Assembly: GCA_022497155.1 (NCBI GenBank)
Contig: MU385745.1
Coordinates: 62,001-126,000 of the forward strand
Direction: 5' to 3'
Source: Whalleya microplaca
Taxonomy: Eukaryota; Ascomycota; Sordariomycetes; Xylariales; Xylariaceae
DNA length: 64,000 nucleotides
Every line of letters starts with the position of its first letter. The first letter of the stretch is position 1. The position numbers and the translations under genes are program-made. Shown here one piece after another: positions 37,140 through 49,301 of this stretch. A model generated the notes under the pieces. The model worked only from the letters and a program-made list of their open reading frames with translations. It was not told where the DNA came from and searched no databases.

Positions 37140-37920
37140 TCACTGTGCTTTCTCCTTCTTACCCCCATCACTAATAGCTGGTAACTTTCCAATCCATTCC
37201 CCTTGGCCTTCCTCAGCACAATCTACGAGCCATCTCGCAACCGCACCCCGACGAGTCCAGTACGTCCACCTTCCATCCCCAATGTACCCAGCATGCACAG
37301 CACTCTCTCTGTCCCTCTTCCAGCTCTGCTCGTCATGGCCTCCAGGAATCATCGCTAGCCGGTACACAGTCCAGTCCAGGTCCTGGGCTTCCTCTCTAAA
37401 GACGCGCGCAATCGATCTCATGGCCTGATAAGCTGCCGGGGCAATATATCGTATCGACAATACCATAAGCCAGACGAGGAGACTGAAGCCATCCTGCGAC
37501 TGATCTGCCGAACACGTACTCATAGCCATGATGCGTTTGACGCCGTGTTCACGCATGATAGGAAAGAGCTTCGAGTAGTACCCGGCGTAGGGTATTGGGA
37601 CCTTCGGCCGCATCTCATTGGGACCCAACAGCGATAGGATCATGTTGCACCTTGCCACGGCAGAAGCCAGAGTTGTTACATCATCCATCTCACCTTTGAC
37701 GACCTGCCAGTACAAGGTTAACCAGACTAGCAGGTGGGAAGCAGCGTGTCTTGGGGGGCTCTCTCACCTCGAGGAATGGACTTGTGACTAAATCTTCCGG
37801 AATTTTCGAAGGGTTGCGGGCGTATGCTATGGTTTTGTGCTTCCAGAATATCAGCTCACGTAGGAGACAGATGCCAGCGGGACCTGTGGCACCAAGAACC
37901 AAAATCTTGTCGCCCGCCAT
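37140..37920 (-). CDS. NmrA-like / atypical SDR NAD(P)-binding protein
   Basis: About 238 residues. Exons on the minus strand are 37920-37768 and 37703-37140, joined in phase 0 ('FLE|VVKGEMDD'). The start is the ATG at 37920; an extension upstream would begin with TTG. The N-terminus is a Rossmann dinucleotide motif ('ILVLGATGPAG'), followed by 'TIAYARNPSKIP', a typical NADP phosphate-binding Arg region, and 'GEMDDVTTLASAVARCN', the usual NmrA-type beta-strand with acidic residues. A central 'VKRIMAMSTCSAD' matches the position of the active-site Ser strand, but no YxxxK is evident. Members act as reductases or redox sensors; the specific role is unknown. Confidence 0.8.
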
Positions 37921-39254
37921 TAAGACGATGATCGCGTTCCGCTCCTGCAACTGTCCGATACTAATCAGTAAGAATCAGGATGTCTTGGTGTTGGTAGGAG
38001 AATGTCCCGATAAAATAATAGGTTCTTAAAAACATGTCGTTAACTAGAAGCTTGGTTAATCGTACTCGGAATCGGGATGCGGGCCATTCCGGCAACATTC
38101 AACCAAGAATCTCGGACTTCGGTGTCCGCTTCTCTCGGCAGGGCAGGGGGAACAGTGGCACAGGAAATTGGAGAGGCGGCACACAGTATGGGCAACAACC
38201 TTGGACGGCTGCTATGATTTAGCCTCCATCTATTGTCTTTAGTGTGTATAAGATACTTGCACATGTAGGTCTCTATCTCATAGATTATCTGAAAACCGAT
38301 TGCTCAGGCGCTACCTTAACCTTGAGGGGGATACTAAGGACGTTCAAAGTTTAGGGTTTCATTAAAGTAGATGTAGCCAATGAATTGAGCTGATAGGGCG
38401 AATACCAATAGCGCTGTTAGGAATCGAGAACCTAACTTGCTCTATATAGCCATAAATCATGGAACGTGTGTTTCTAACTATTGCTTCCCGTCAACTTGTC
38501 AGACCTCAGACACTATGGTGCACCTATGTAAATAAGAGTAGGCAAGACATATATCATGCTAGAAAGCAGGAGAGGAACGCTCATTCTGATGCCCCAGGAC
38601 AGCTATGGCAACTGCGACGCAGCTGGCTAAGAAGATATAGACCACGCCGTCCATGAACTACACTCGTTATCTAAATATAGTGGCTCACGTTGTCGAAGTG
38701 ACTATTTTTTCCTAGAGTGCTAGCTTGCTGGTGTGGTAAGACGACCAAATAGTAAACTTTGAACGAGCGAAAGAGCAACTTTTACAGTCGATAGGGGCGG
38801 TAGTTAGAGTTATTGCATTTACAAGGCTCAATACAGGTGATTAAAATAAAGTTTATGAAACATTTAGCTAGATACTAGCTAGTTATCTCCTACTTTACAG
38901 TATTAGTTTGCTATATTCTAATTATAAGCCTTGTTAAACAGTCTAAATCCCGAAAGTGTTAGACGTAGACTAGTTTTCACACATGCTTAATACCATAGCG
39001 AGCCTTCAAGTTTAGAGGATCAAGGCTCTTCTCGCAACCTAAAATAAGTCTAAGAAAGAAGAGAAAGTTCGCGGCTTATATCAGAAAGTAGTTTAGTGAT
39101 GTTAGCAACGATATATATATGTACTGGCCATCCTTGGAAACGCAAGTGGGACAGAAGTTCACAGTCATACCAGAATACGTCTACGCATCCATCTGAATTC
39201 CAATTTTCTCAACCTACAATCAAGCCTTGAGATAGCTTCTTCTCTTACGACAAG
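37921..39254. other. Intergenic, 1.3 kb, apparently AT-rich
   Basis: No supported gene. The part 38690-39120 appears AT-rich and has no open frame of note. Confidence 0.55.
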
Positions 39255-39975
39255 ATGACAAATCCATATTCACATAACTACAGACTTTATGCCTCAGGTG
39301 GCAGTCGTCCATTTTCTGATCGTGTCCCCCAAATCTCAAACACTATACGCCATGATATTCACGCGCTTGATACGAATTACGCGACGTTCAGACCAGTACA
39401 TCCAATGCCAGAGCCAATCTACAATCTCGACAACCCGGATATGCGCCTTGAGGTCCTCTCTCGCCCTCCTACAATGGGAAAACTATCGTTTCGCTTTCAC
39501 GCAATCCCGCTCGGTCCACCGGGCGCCAACCTTTCTCGTTTTGGGCGGGTCGAGCACGAATGCGAGGACAAGCTCGAGATAATAGTTCCGTCCCAAAGAT
39601 TCGATTTGGCAAACGAAATAAAGCAGGCATGGGTCTGCAAGTACGTGGAAAAGGGTGTAGAATGCATCATGACCTTAGGTCCATCGATGCTGAACGATGA
39701 ATACGAGATCGTTATCGAAAGAGTCTACAAAAAGGCCAAGGATGTTGCTACCCAAAACCCTTCGTCAAGCCTTGGCTATGGACAGGTACTGTGAACTGAT
39801 CCATCATGAGTGTAATCGTGAGCTAACATATAAGGTATTATAGGTACTGAGAAACATGTTGAAATATCTGGAGCCGATATACAACTGGTTAAGGAAAATT
39901 ATTACGATGCCGTTCGAACTATTTCAGACTGCCGAGACAACAAGCATTAAGCTGGAACAAGAGATTCATTATTAG
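39255..39975 (+). CDS. Hypothetical protein, ~220 residues
   Basis: The frame starts at the ATG at 39255. It would stop at 39794, but a 58-nt intron (39786-39843, with a CTAAC branch sequence) extends it in phase to 39975 with a helical tail ('MLKYLEPIYNWLRKIITMPF'). The unspliced product would be 179 residues. The body contains 'RPVHPMPEPIYNLDNPDMRL', 'GRVEHECEDKLEIIVPSQRF' and 'IKQAWVCKYVEKGVECIM'. No signal peptide or known motif was recognised. It lies in an AT-rich neighbourhood. The function is unknown. Confidence 0.6.
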
Positions 39976-40670
39976 CATAAACCATAAACCGAAGCACTTA
40001 GAAGCAATGAACGGAGAGGGAGAAATAGACGCGGACAGCTACTATGGCACATGGGATGTAGCTATACTGAACAACACTGGATAAAGGAGTTCGAATCTTA
40101 AGGGCATTAGATACCATGGAGACAGCGTACATCTCAGATGGACCATCCAGGTTAGGATATGAGCGGAACGGATCAGCCAAAGCAAATGTAATTTGACATG
40201 GTTTTCCTTTTAAAGTTGCTACCGACGTGACGAATCTTTAGAGTCTTAAAATGGCACGCAGTTCGTCTGAGACGACTTACACACACTTACATGTACACAG
40301 TATTCCAGACATTTGGTACTTCAGCTGACACCAGCTGCGCCAATACTACCCCACCAGCCCCGCCCCCGCCTCCATCAAGATATCTTCGGCCCTCAGCGGG
40401 TGAAAGCGGCTTTAGAGTGCGGAAGTGCGTATGAATGCATAGGTAATGCAGAGGCAGATTTGCTGGCGGCCTTTCATCTTCCATCTTTCATTACACTAGC
40501 CTAGCTGTGTTTGTATCAACTGTCGTTCGAATTTATTAATTTTCACTTCCGGTTCTCAGTCCTACCCCGACCGCACGCTGTGAAGGACTTACACACGAAC
40601 GACTAATAAGTCAACCGAATCCCGAGTTCAACCCGGTCTCTACTCTACGATCCCCTTTCGTCCGAACCCG
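39976..40670. other. Intergenic, 0.7 kb
   Basis: Promoter side of the QPRTase gene. No feature recognised. Confidence 0.55.
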
Positions 40671-41670
40671 ATGCATAAAGACCAGCCCATCCACCACGGC
40701 TCCCTGGAGCACCTCCTGCCGCCGAGCTGGAAGGCCCAGATCACCGCCTGGCTAGCCGAGGACACGCCGTCGTACGACTACGCGGGCTTCGTGGTGGGCG
40801 ATTCGCCGCGCACGGCGACGCTCTGGGGCAAGAGCGCGGGCATCATCGCGGGGATCCCATTCTTCACCGAGATCTTCCAGCAGTGCGGGTGCACAGTGGA
40901 GTGGCACGCGGTGGAGGGCTCGTACATCAGCCGGCCGAAGGACGGGTCGGGGAAGACGCGGGTGGCGACGGTGACGGGGCCGGCGCGCGGGCTGCTGCTG
41001 GGCGAGCGCGTGGGTCTGAACCTGCTGGCGCGGTGCTCGGGCATCGCCACCGTCAGCCGCGACCTGCTGCTCAGTCTGCGCAGCGCCGGCTACGAGGGCA
41101 TCCTGGCCGGCACGCGCAAGACAACGCCGGGGTTCCGCATCGTCGAGAAGTACGGCATGCTGGTCGGCGGCGCCGACACGCATCGTATGGACCTGAGCTC
41201 GATGATCATGCTCAAGGACAACCATGTGTGGAGCCGGGGCAGCATCACCGAGGCCGTCAAGGCGGCGAAGATGGTCGGCGGGTTCGCGCTGAAGATCGAG
41301 GTCGAGGTGCAGAACGAGGAGGAGGCGGACGAGGCGATTGCGGCCGGCGCTGACATTGTCATGTTAGATAATTTCACCGGCGAGGGGGTCAAGATCGCGG
41401 CTCGGAGCCTCCGGGAAAAGTGGAAGGGCAAGGAGCAGTTCTTGATCGAGGTCTCAGGCGGTCTGAGAGAGGACAATGTTTTTGACTATGCCAATAATGG
41501 TGAGTTTTCCCAATTTCAGAGGTCACTACGTGCCACGTTACCCAAGTATTTTTACTGACTGTATTGTGCTAGACATTGATATCATCTCTACGAGTTCTAT
41601 CCATCAGGGTACCCCGCACGTGGATTTCTCGCTCAAGATCGATCAGGGTCAAGCTGAGAAGACAACATGA
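40671..41670 (+). CDS. BNA6: Nicotinate-nucleotide pyrophosphorylase (carboxylating), QPRTase
   Basis: Converts quinolinate and PRPP to nicotinate mononucleotide, CO2 and pyrophosphate in de novo NAD synthesis. Exons are 40671-41499 and 41573-41670; the join gives 'YANNDIDIISTSSIHQG', the family's C-terminal block. About 308 residues, normal length. Conserved motifs include 'GERVGLNLLARCSGIAT', 'AGTRKTTPGFR', 'HRMDLSSMIMLKDNH', 'KIEVEVQNEEEADEAI' and 'IVMLDNF', with the basic residues that bind quinolinate and PRPP. All expected blocks are present. The first exon is GC-rich. Without the intron the frame would end in a false C-terminus. Confidence 0.95.
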
Positions 41671-42090
41671 ATTAAGTAATTTAATGTTACATCTAGTTAT
41701 CTGTATGAATACTTATTTTGGAACATTTCCCTGAAACGGTCAGTATCCGTTTGCAGGTACACAGCTTACAAGCAAGACAAGCTAGGATGCTATTATATAC
41801 TCCATACATAAGCTTCAAGGTAAGGATAGCATGTTCAATAATATCAATTCATGTCTCAACTACGCAGATATTCAATATAATCCATATCATCTTTAGCAGG
41901 GAGAAGATTGGATGACTATAAAATTATATTATACTTTATTATCCTTGTGTATAAATTCAACTATTCAAATGCACGTTTCTAGTAGTTGACCCTATATTGG
42001 TAACATATGAGACCAAGATATCAATTCCCCTTTCTTTTATTTTTCCGATGCGCATGGCACATGACGTCCAGAACAACACCTTCGATGGTC
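41671..42090. other. Convergent intergenic spacer
   Basis: 420 bp between the QPRTase and DUR3 ends. It appears AT-rich; nothing recognised. Confidence 0.6.
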
Positions 42091-44483
42091 TCAAGCCACA
42101 CTTGCAGGCTCGGCTTTCCCTCTCCCAGCCGTCCCTAAGTCCCTCATAAGTCCCTTAGCAATGGCCCACATGGTCCCTCGGCTCTCGACCAAAGGCCAGA
42201 TAACACAAATGATCATACTCACCCAGGCCCAGATGAAGCTGACAACGCACCACCCCGTGAACCCTGCCAGGGTGAATTCCCACTGGGTTCCGAACAGCGT
42301 GAAGGGGACGAGGATGATGACCACGCACCAATACACCAGGTTGAAACCCTTGGCCAGGATGGTGGCTTTCCGCACATCCTCGGGCGCCATGGGCTCGATG
42401 TGCGATGCTTCGAGAAAGTCTACAATCGCATTACCCGTGGGGACCAGGGTATCAGGCGCTGGGTCCGAAGGCGGCTCGGAGTCCTGGGTCTTTTCGGGCG
42501 GAGTAGAGTCGGGGAGATCTAGAGGCTTCTTCTCGGGGTCAACGGCGGGTCCTGCCTCCCTGGGCGTGGTTGGGGAAGCGGTCTGTTGTTCACCTGAGAC
42601 CCCGGCGCTCCCGTCCTGGCCGGTGTCTCCTGGCCGCACGCCATTGATTTTGTGTATGCGCTTCCTCATCTCCGGATCGCTTGTGTTCGTCTGGCCTGGA
42701 AATAGGAGGGACAGCACGAAGGCAAGCACGGCACCCGAGCCACAGGAGACCAGATTGCCCGCCACGGCATTCGTCACGTCGCCGCTGGTGACGACGGTGA
42801 TCGCGCCGCTGCGGAAGTGCGTAGTCACAAGCCAAGCAATCATCCCCAGGCAGAGACCCACCCAGGGAGACACCAGTGTCGCGACGGTGGACATGCGCGG
42901 CCACAGGAGGATCAGGCCGACCGGGATCGCGGCGCCGCCTACGATGACGCCGAGGATCGTGAGGACCCAGGTCAGGTTGACGTCCACGGCATTGAGGATG
43001 CAACAAAAGCTGGAAACTTGATCAGCATTCAATGCATATGCTTCCCATAAAGGAATCTCTCAGTCGAACAAGTAGTGCGCAATCTAAATAGAAAATAACT
43101 CACGCGGCAAGGATAACAGCATAGATAATGATGCCGTAATGCGAGATCCGCACCAATTGCCCCGAAGTCGCAGTCGGCTTCACATATGTCTTGTAGACAT
43201 CAAACGTGATCAACGAGGATACGGCAATGAGCTCGGCGCTCGTAGCGCTCGTGACCGCCATGAAGAGGAGCAAGAGCATGAGACCGGCGCCTCCCCGCCC
43301 CAACAGCGCCACCGCGCTGGCGGGCGCCGAGAGGCCCGCGCCGTTCTGCGCTGTAGTCAACGGGTTCGGAAACGTCGGGAACGCGGAGGTCGCCGTCAGC
43401 GCGGCGCAACCCAGCCCCATCGCGGTGCCGAATGAGAACGGAATGCCGTACCAGGCCATGCCGCCGAAAAGGTAGGCACGGACGGAAGTCTCGGGGCGGG
43501 AGGCGATGGCGCGCTGCCAGTAGGCCTGGTCGAGCCAGACGTTGGAGAAGCCGGCGACGAGCAGATCGATGGCAAAGATCAGGCCGTCGTCGCTCTTGAA
43601 CGTCAGGTACGAGCCGTTGTGGTTACCTTTGATTGGCCTGTCCTCGCCGGCCTGCCGCAGCAGGTCGTAGAACGTGCTGATGCTTCCCGTGGTTTCGCTG
43701 GTCGCGTACATCGAGAAGCAGAAGACGAAGATCGCGATGAATAGGATCACCGTGTGTGCGTAGTCCGCGATGAAGGTGCTCCGCAGCCCGCCCGCGATCA
43801 CGTACGCCGCGACGACCAGAGGGATCAGGAAGATGGCCCCGTACACGTTGACACCGGAGAGTGCCCCGACAACCTGCGCGCCGCCCAGGACGAGACAGGC
43901 GCCCACGAGCAGGTTAGTAGCCCATCCGAAAAATAGGTACGTGATATGTGCGATGCGGCCATGGCGCGCAAGTATGATCTCAGGGAAGGTGTGTGCGCCC
44001 GGGGCGCTGGTTTTGATCTGGATGGCGATCAGACTGAAGAGTAAGATCTGTGATGTTCCCATAGCCGCGTACCACATCGGACCGCATATCTGTTCAGGTG
44101 TCAGTCAGAGAATATTTTGGAATAAATCATCATTGCCTTCATGTGCATGTTTGCGGCTCACGTACACCATATGAATATGCAAACGTGCTTGACGTGAGTA
44201 GCGTCGAGCTCCATGTCCAAGAGCTTACGATTCCAGCGGCGATGAGACCAGGCTTCACGCTTCTGGACGCCGTGTTAAATTCTTCCGCTTGCTTTGTCGA
44301 GTAGCTGGTATATCTATTCTGCATCCAGGTAATTGCGAGCCTTTTGATTCATGTGAGCCGAAAGTGCTACTTGAGAGTATATGGTTCGTAGTCGCCGACT
44401 TACATGAGAAGCGCGAAGAAAGCCCCAATGCCGACCACGATACCATACCCGACTCCTTGATCTAGAACTTGAATCCCATCCAT
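42091..44483 (-). CDS. DUR3: Urea active transporter (SSS family)
   Basis: Cation-coupled urea (and polyamine) uptake at the plasma membrane. Four exons on the minus strand: 44483-44404, 44340-44166, 44089-43104 and 43009-42091, giving about 719 residues, close to yeast Dur3 length. The start 'MDGIQVLDQGVGYGIVVGIG' leads into TM1. The hallmark 'NRYTSYSTKQAEEFNTASRS' followed by 'KPGLIAAGIVSSWTWSSTLL' is diagnostic for Dur3. Later features are 'FPEIILARHG', 'AYVIAGGLRSTF', 'SNVWLDQAYWQRAIASRPE', and 'MAVTSATSAELIAVSSLITFDVYKTY'. A Pro/Glu-rich cytoplasmic loop near the C-terminus precedes the last two helices. Four GATAAG sites lie upstream. Confidence 0.95.
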
Positions 44484-45748
44484 ATCGCCGCTTTTAAATT
44501 TGCATCTATATAAATTGGCTATTCATTGAACTGAGGTTTAAGAGGTTTGTCGTAAAATTCTCAGAGATGTTTCTTCGGGTTTGCCCGTCATCAGTTATAG
44601 CGGTATCACATCGTTGTCTCATTGATAGCTCTAAGTTATAGTGGCTGGCATAGAGTACGACTGTGGCCCATAGCAAGATAAGAGGGTTCTTGCTCTATTC
44701 CCCATCTTGAACAGCTTATCTTGAGTAAACAAAGCATTCAATCCTGGGGGGTTTATCAATTGAGGGGTAGGCCTAGGATGACCCGGTCTGAGAGTTGGTA
44801 GATGAGACATGTGTGCTTATCACCGACCCTCCAAAAGAGGATATCCGAGTGAGCTGATAAGCTGCGGTAGGGAATATAATGTAGGTATGATCGTCATAGG
44901 TTGCTTAAAGGCCCTGCGAGGTACTTACACAACAGAATCCGAAACTCTAATCTTATTAGTCGTCCGTAATAATCGTGGTTGACACTAGATCACCTTGGTG
45001 GTATATTGAGTCTATAGGTTAAACTGCGGGTAGCTCAACTCAAAGCAATCGTATCTCTAAGACATAGTTATAAAATTACCTAGTGATGACTGGTTTGAAC
45101 CAGCTGGCAAGCACTTACTATGGATGTGAGAAAAGAAGTGAACCAACGAACGTGTAAAGGAAATGGAGTTATTCATTCATGTAGATTGGTACGTTATGTC
45201 CTACGTACCACAGATCTGACATACCTAGGATAATTCATTGGGTGGCCTTAGAAAGCAGCCGCAGTGAAACCTGACCAAGTCCCGGTGTTGAAGCAGCTGT
45301 TCATTGGACATATGCAACAGCACCTTTAACTGGCCACCAACCAACTTTTTCCCAGCCCTCAAGCCGCCACTGAGTGTTCCTTGTTGTTATTCATCAGTCC
45401 CTCTTACCCCTTAGGCCTGAGTCTATGCTTATTGCGTTATGACCATTAAAAAGATGGGTTGAATGTGAGACGAACACGGCTAGCTACTGCAGGTTTCGAG
45501 GCTTTTCTAGTGTAGCCAGATTCTTCGGCATGTCCAGTCCATCATCATCCTGTAAGCGGTGTGGTTGCATTTGCGCCACTGTGGCCAACCATGACAAAAG
45601 GCGGCGCATCAATTTTATCCGGTTCACGGGGTTAGTATCTATATATGCCTTAGCAAGGTCTTGAAAGATAACATCGCTATATTGGTTGTCCAGGAGCACC
45701 ATATTAATATTGGAGCTTGGGTCTCCATTAGAATGCTCTGATCGATTA
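44484..45748. other. DUR3 promoter region and methyltransferase 3' side
   Basis: Holds four GATAAG hexamers (separate entry). A ~110-codon minus-strand open frame (45484-45813) overlaps the methyltransferase 3' end and is not accepted as a gene. Confidence 0.55.
44677..44861. promoter_or_regulatory. Cluster of four GATAAG sites upstream of DUR3
   Basis: GATAAG occurs at 44677-44682 and 44856-44861 on the plus strand and as CTTATC at 44715-44720 and 44816-44821. They lie about 190-380 bp upstream of the DUR3 ATG. This is the consensus for AreA/Nit2-type GATA factors, which are known to switch on urea uptake under nitrogen limitation in ascomycetes; binding here is inferred. Confidence 0.65.
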
Positions 45749-46813
45749 TCATTGTGGTTTTCTCGCGGTAGTGAAGACACTGAGTATGTGGTGTTAGTCT
45801 GAGCTAAGAACAATCTGGATAGGTTCCCTCACGCTGTCATATATGGCCTGTGACTAGTTTTTTCTATATCTTGCCAAAATGTGGGAATGAGGGTATCAAG
45901 GTCTTCCTTTTTGTAGCCACCGTTCTGAAACAGCAAGGCACAGTGGTTGTCTGATTCTCAAGCTGTTAGTGAAACTGTGTGCTATCTTCCCTAAACTTCT
46001 ACTTGTTGGGGGTTGCGGGCAAAGTGGAAAATGAAGCGTACCGAAGTGCTTGTTTACTATCTCGTTCATTAACGATTGTCGCACCTTCAACTTCTCATCT
46101 GCAGCCCAGTCCCCTAGCGGGAGGATCTCGCTTCGTTGCACGATCTTCTCGAAACCAGCTTCGAGTAGCCAGTCAGGAACGTGAGGAGATGGGTGGAAGT
46201 CTATTCCGACCTTTTCGCTCAGGCCACGGAAAGTTTCCAGTATTCCAGGACACAGCTCGGCTTCGCCGAACTTCCCATCAAAGTCAAGGAACTGGATGGC
46301 GATCTCCGTCATCTCGAGGATTCCGCCAGGCTTGAGCTTCTCTAATGCTTGTTTAAACAAGGCAACCCAATCTCGAACCCCGCCGGCAATGCTTCGTGCG
46401 TGAACAAAATCGAGAGATTCTGATGGGATATTCCACGGGTTCTCAACATCGTCGATTTCGAACTTGACGTTGGGCGGGACGGCCTTCTTTCTCTGAATGG
46501 GGGATGCGTCGACGCCCACGATCCTAGCCTGCGGATACCGTGCTGCCATCTCAATAGCCCACACGCCGGTCCCGGTGCCGAGGTCCAGTATGTCGGTAAT
46601 CTCCAATGGTAGTCGAGTGGCAGTCAGAGCTCCATCTAGACACAGTCTATAAAGCCGATGCTGGGTCTCCATGCGCTGCTGTTCCTGTTTGTCGAAAGGC
46701 AAGAAAATCTTGCCAGAGGGGTGGTACTTGTGACCGAAAGCCTCGATATATTGCTCATGTACTGTTTCGTCTACCGAACTGGCATCCGAGTCCGTATGTG
46801 TGTGCTGGGGCAT
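45749..46813 (-). CDS. TAM/LaeA-type SAM-dependent methyltransferase
   Basis: Class I methyltransferase of about 308 residues. Exons on the minus strand are 46813-46042, 45956-45833 and 45779-45749. Motif I is 'ILDLGTGTGVWAIEMA', motif II region 'RIVGVDASPIQ', then 'VHARSIAGGVRDW' and 'KLKPGGILEMTE'; the N-terminus 'TETHRLYRLCLDG'-type helix ('METQHRLYRLCLDG') is typical of the fungal TAM family. Without the last intron the frame stops at a TGA (45831-45829) that is itself part of a good 5' splice site; splicing 53 nt with a CTAAC branch gives the end 'HRPYMTAVFTTARKPQ', which matches the usual family tail. Fungal relatives act on small molecules or regulate secondary metabolism; the target is unknown. 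No biosynthetic cluster is nearby. Confidence 0.85.
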
Positions 46814-47831
46814 GGCTTGAGCGAGAGTCGGTCAGCCTGAGGAGCAGTAGTCTCACTTACCTCGTGTGGTTCCATTCTCGCATTCTCTCATCTGGTCGAA
46901 CAACTGACTTTTGAAAATGTCGACGCGGCGCCAACTGTTCTGAATTACCGTGTACTAAACAGCGCCGTGTAAGACACCTTCTAGTAGTCTGCGGCGTTGA
47001 TGCTTCATCGGGCGCTTGTTGTGTTCTTCTATCCAGCTTTGAGGAGGTGGTGAAAGGACAAGGCAGGAAAGTATCCACCTTCTCACACTCGATTGGGGGT
47101 TCCAACACGGATCCGCCGCTCTTCAATGCACGCATCGGGGTTTGGTGTTAAGCAACAGATCATATGGATTTTCTGCAAGGCGGTGCTGAGATGACTGCAT
47201 TCAGCACTCTTGAACGTGTCCCGTTGCAACAAAACGATGCAATGTAATCAAGAGCCAGGACGCAGTATCATAGGTTTTCGGCTATCACCCGTTCTTGACC
47301 CCCGAAAGTACACGATCCATGCTGGCCAATTCGGCTCGGCGGTGGTCAGATCAAACCTCTCATCAATGAGGAAAGAGTCTGCGGCAAAAAGAGGTCCCCT
47401 GGCCACGTTGGCCGTGCAAGGACGTGGCAGCTGATGGGCCCTGGCTGCGACGGGACGAGATGTGCAGTTGCAGTTGCAGCATGCTTTGCATCTCTAACGG
47501 CGTGCAGAGAACCACTCTGGGGAAGACGGTATGTGGATTAGACGAGAGCGGACCGAGTCCCTAGTGGCTGTAGGACGGGTAATGCCGACCTTCTGCAACG
47601 AGTCCACGGCCGTTATCGAATCGAATCGGCCTGCCATGCATCGCATCGGCTGTTGGTAGGTTGTTGCATGCCATCCTTATTATGCAGTAGACCGTCAGAT
47701 ATTTTGTCTCAACGCCTACGCATGTAAACCATCACAGCGTGACTCGAGATAGGTGGTACGTACGTAAGTACTGCAACCCTCCCAGTGGGCTTTAGGACAC
47801 TTATTAGGACGCTTATACATGTACGCATGTG

Positions 47832-48200
47832 TTAGATGCATGCAGTGGCCCTATGTATGCCCCCTATCCCTGCAAGGTTGAGCACGCTATAGGTAATTCG
47901 AACCGCCAAACTATAGGGAGTGTCTACCGTTAAAACCTCATACTCAACTGTTGTTCTGTATGTACCACCAAGAATGCTGCCGTTGGCATTGACTTGGGTG
48001 CCCTTCGTAATCTGTATCATATTACGAATTGCGAATGGTTCATACGGAGTACTTGTTGGGCCTTGAATACCAGATTGCTTTGTGACCACGATCCACTCTG
48101 TCCACCTTAACTCTGTTGCAGCGAAATCGTTGAGCGTAGAATTGCTCGACAGGCTTGAGATGGATGGTGTCGTGCTTGGAATATCGTAATCTTCAGCCAT
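47832..48200 (-). CDS. Possible small hypothetical protein, 122 residues
   Basis: A single ATG-initiated frame with balanced amino acid use: Ser/Thr-rich N-terminus ('MAEDYDIPSTTPSISSLSSN') then 'ATELRWTEWIVVTKQSGIQG' and 'GGTYRTTVEYEVLTVDTPYS'. It has no signal peptide, membrane helix or recognised domain. It lies alone in a 2.5-kb gap; chance opening is possible, so confidence is low. Confidence 0.3.
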   Translation of the reverse strand: MAEDYDIPSTTPSISSLSSNSTLNDFAATELRWTEWIVVTKQSGIQGPTSTPYEPFAIRNMIQITKGTQVNANGSILGGTYRTTVEYEVLTVDTPYSLAVRITYSVLNLAGIGGIHRATACI

Positions 48201-48477
48201 CTAAGCTTCCGCAGCGGGTGGGAAGGGCAGATGGAGTCCCGTCCTGAGTAGATCTGCAGTTGGGCGTCATGATCTACTTCAAGGAACCCATGTGACCACA
48301 TGGTCATGGAGCTTCGGATGAGTCTAGTGGTGCGTTTGTAATACCCATTCGTTCTTCCCCGTCTCTAGAAGGAGTAGAAAGCCAGGCAAAGAAGGTAAGG
48401 GTCATAGAACAACGTCTTGAACCCGGACAAGTGTCAACCAACAACTTGATCGGTGGCTGCCTAGAACGTCCGCGATC

Positions 48478-48507
48478 GTATGTATGTATGTATGCATGTA
48501 CATACGT
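48478..48507. repeat. (TATG)n imperfect microsatellite
   Basis: Four to five tetranucleotide units flanked by 'catgtacatacg', giving a partly palindromic tract. Confidence 0.8.
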
Positions 48508-49301
48508 GTAGTGCGAAGATGCGGATGCATCCTGGTTAGCGGGTGTGCTCGCACTCTGACTATGTGGGGGTTCACATACCCGAATACCTAGTAAGTACTG
48601 TAGTATGCACTGCTAATAAACAGCACTAATACTTCCATCGTCAAGCTTCATCAACCGTTTCATACATATAGTCATTCGGCAGCACACACTAAAAGCTTTA
48701 GTGAGATCTGATAATGGTATGCGTATGTATGTAGACAATTTGAACTAACTAACTTGCCCAAGTAGTTAAGAAATTCCAATTCTAATAACAGCTCCTGCAC
48801 GAGCGGAAGGGTTCCAGCGATGGCATCCGAAGCTGCCATCCATTCCCATGCCACGTTGTTTAGGCATGTATGTAATATATGCGCTGCGCCAGTCCCATGC
48901 AGGACCGGACCGGAGACAGGAAAAGATGATAGATGACAGACCGACCCCAGTTATTATTACTGACGCCACCACGCGACAGAACGACAAGGCAGGTAAGGTA
49001 AAATTACGATTAGGAAATTACCTTTCGTCGTACCTGGAGTCTTACGTAAGGGGCGAGGGCTGAGCCGCAATGTTGGTTCGAAAATCGAAACATTGAACCA
49101 ACAAGACCAGGAGTACCTAAATAGGTAATATTGACAAGCGAAATGCGCACGCAAGGGCGGTAGAGCGCGTAGTTGTTAGTCCTGGTTTTTTTTTTGTTTT
49201 GCTTTTGTGTTCCTCTCTCTCTCTTCCTTTTCTCCCTAGAAATAAAGTATTGGGCCAAGTCATTAACCCCAAGAGGTTAGTTATAGCCTCCTATGAGAAT
49301 C

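Larger units (their letters stand above)
46814..49301. other. Intergenic, 2.5 kb
   Basis: Between divergent methyltransferase and FMO genes. It holds one possible small gene (47832-48200, separate entry), a TATG-type repeat at 48478-48507 and a T-rich/CT-rich tract at 49185-49235 in the FMO upstream region. Confidence 0.5.

Noticed and set aside
45484..45813. Open minus-strand frame of 109 codons downstream of the methyltransferase
   Set aside because: It starts only from TTG and lies out of frame with the favoured spliced end of the methyltransferase; kept only as a possible alternative extension in findings.
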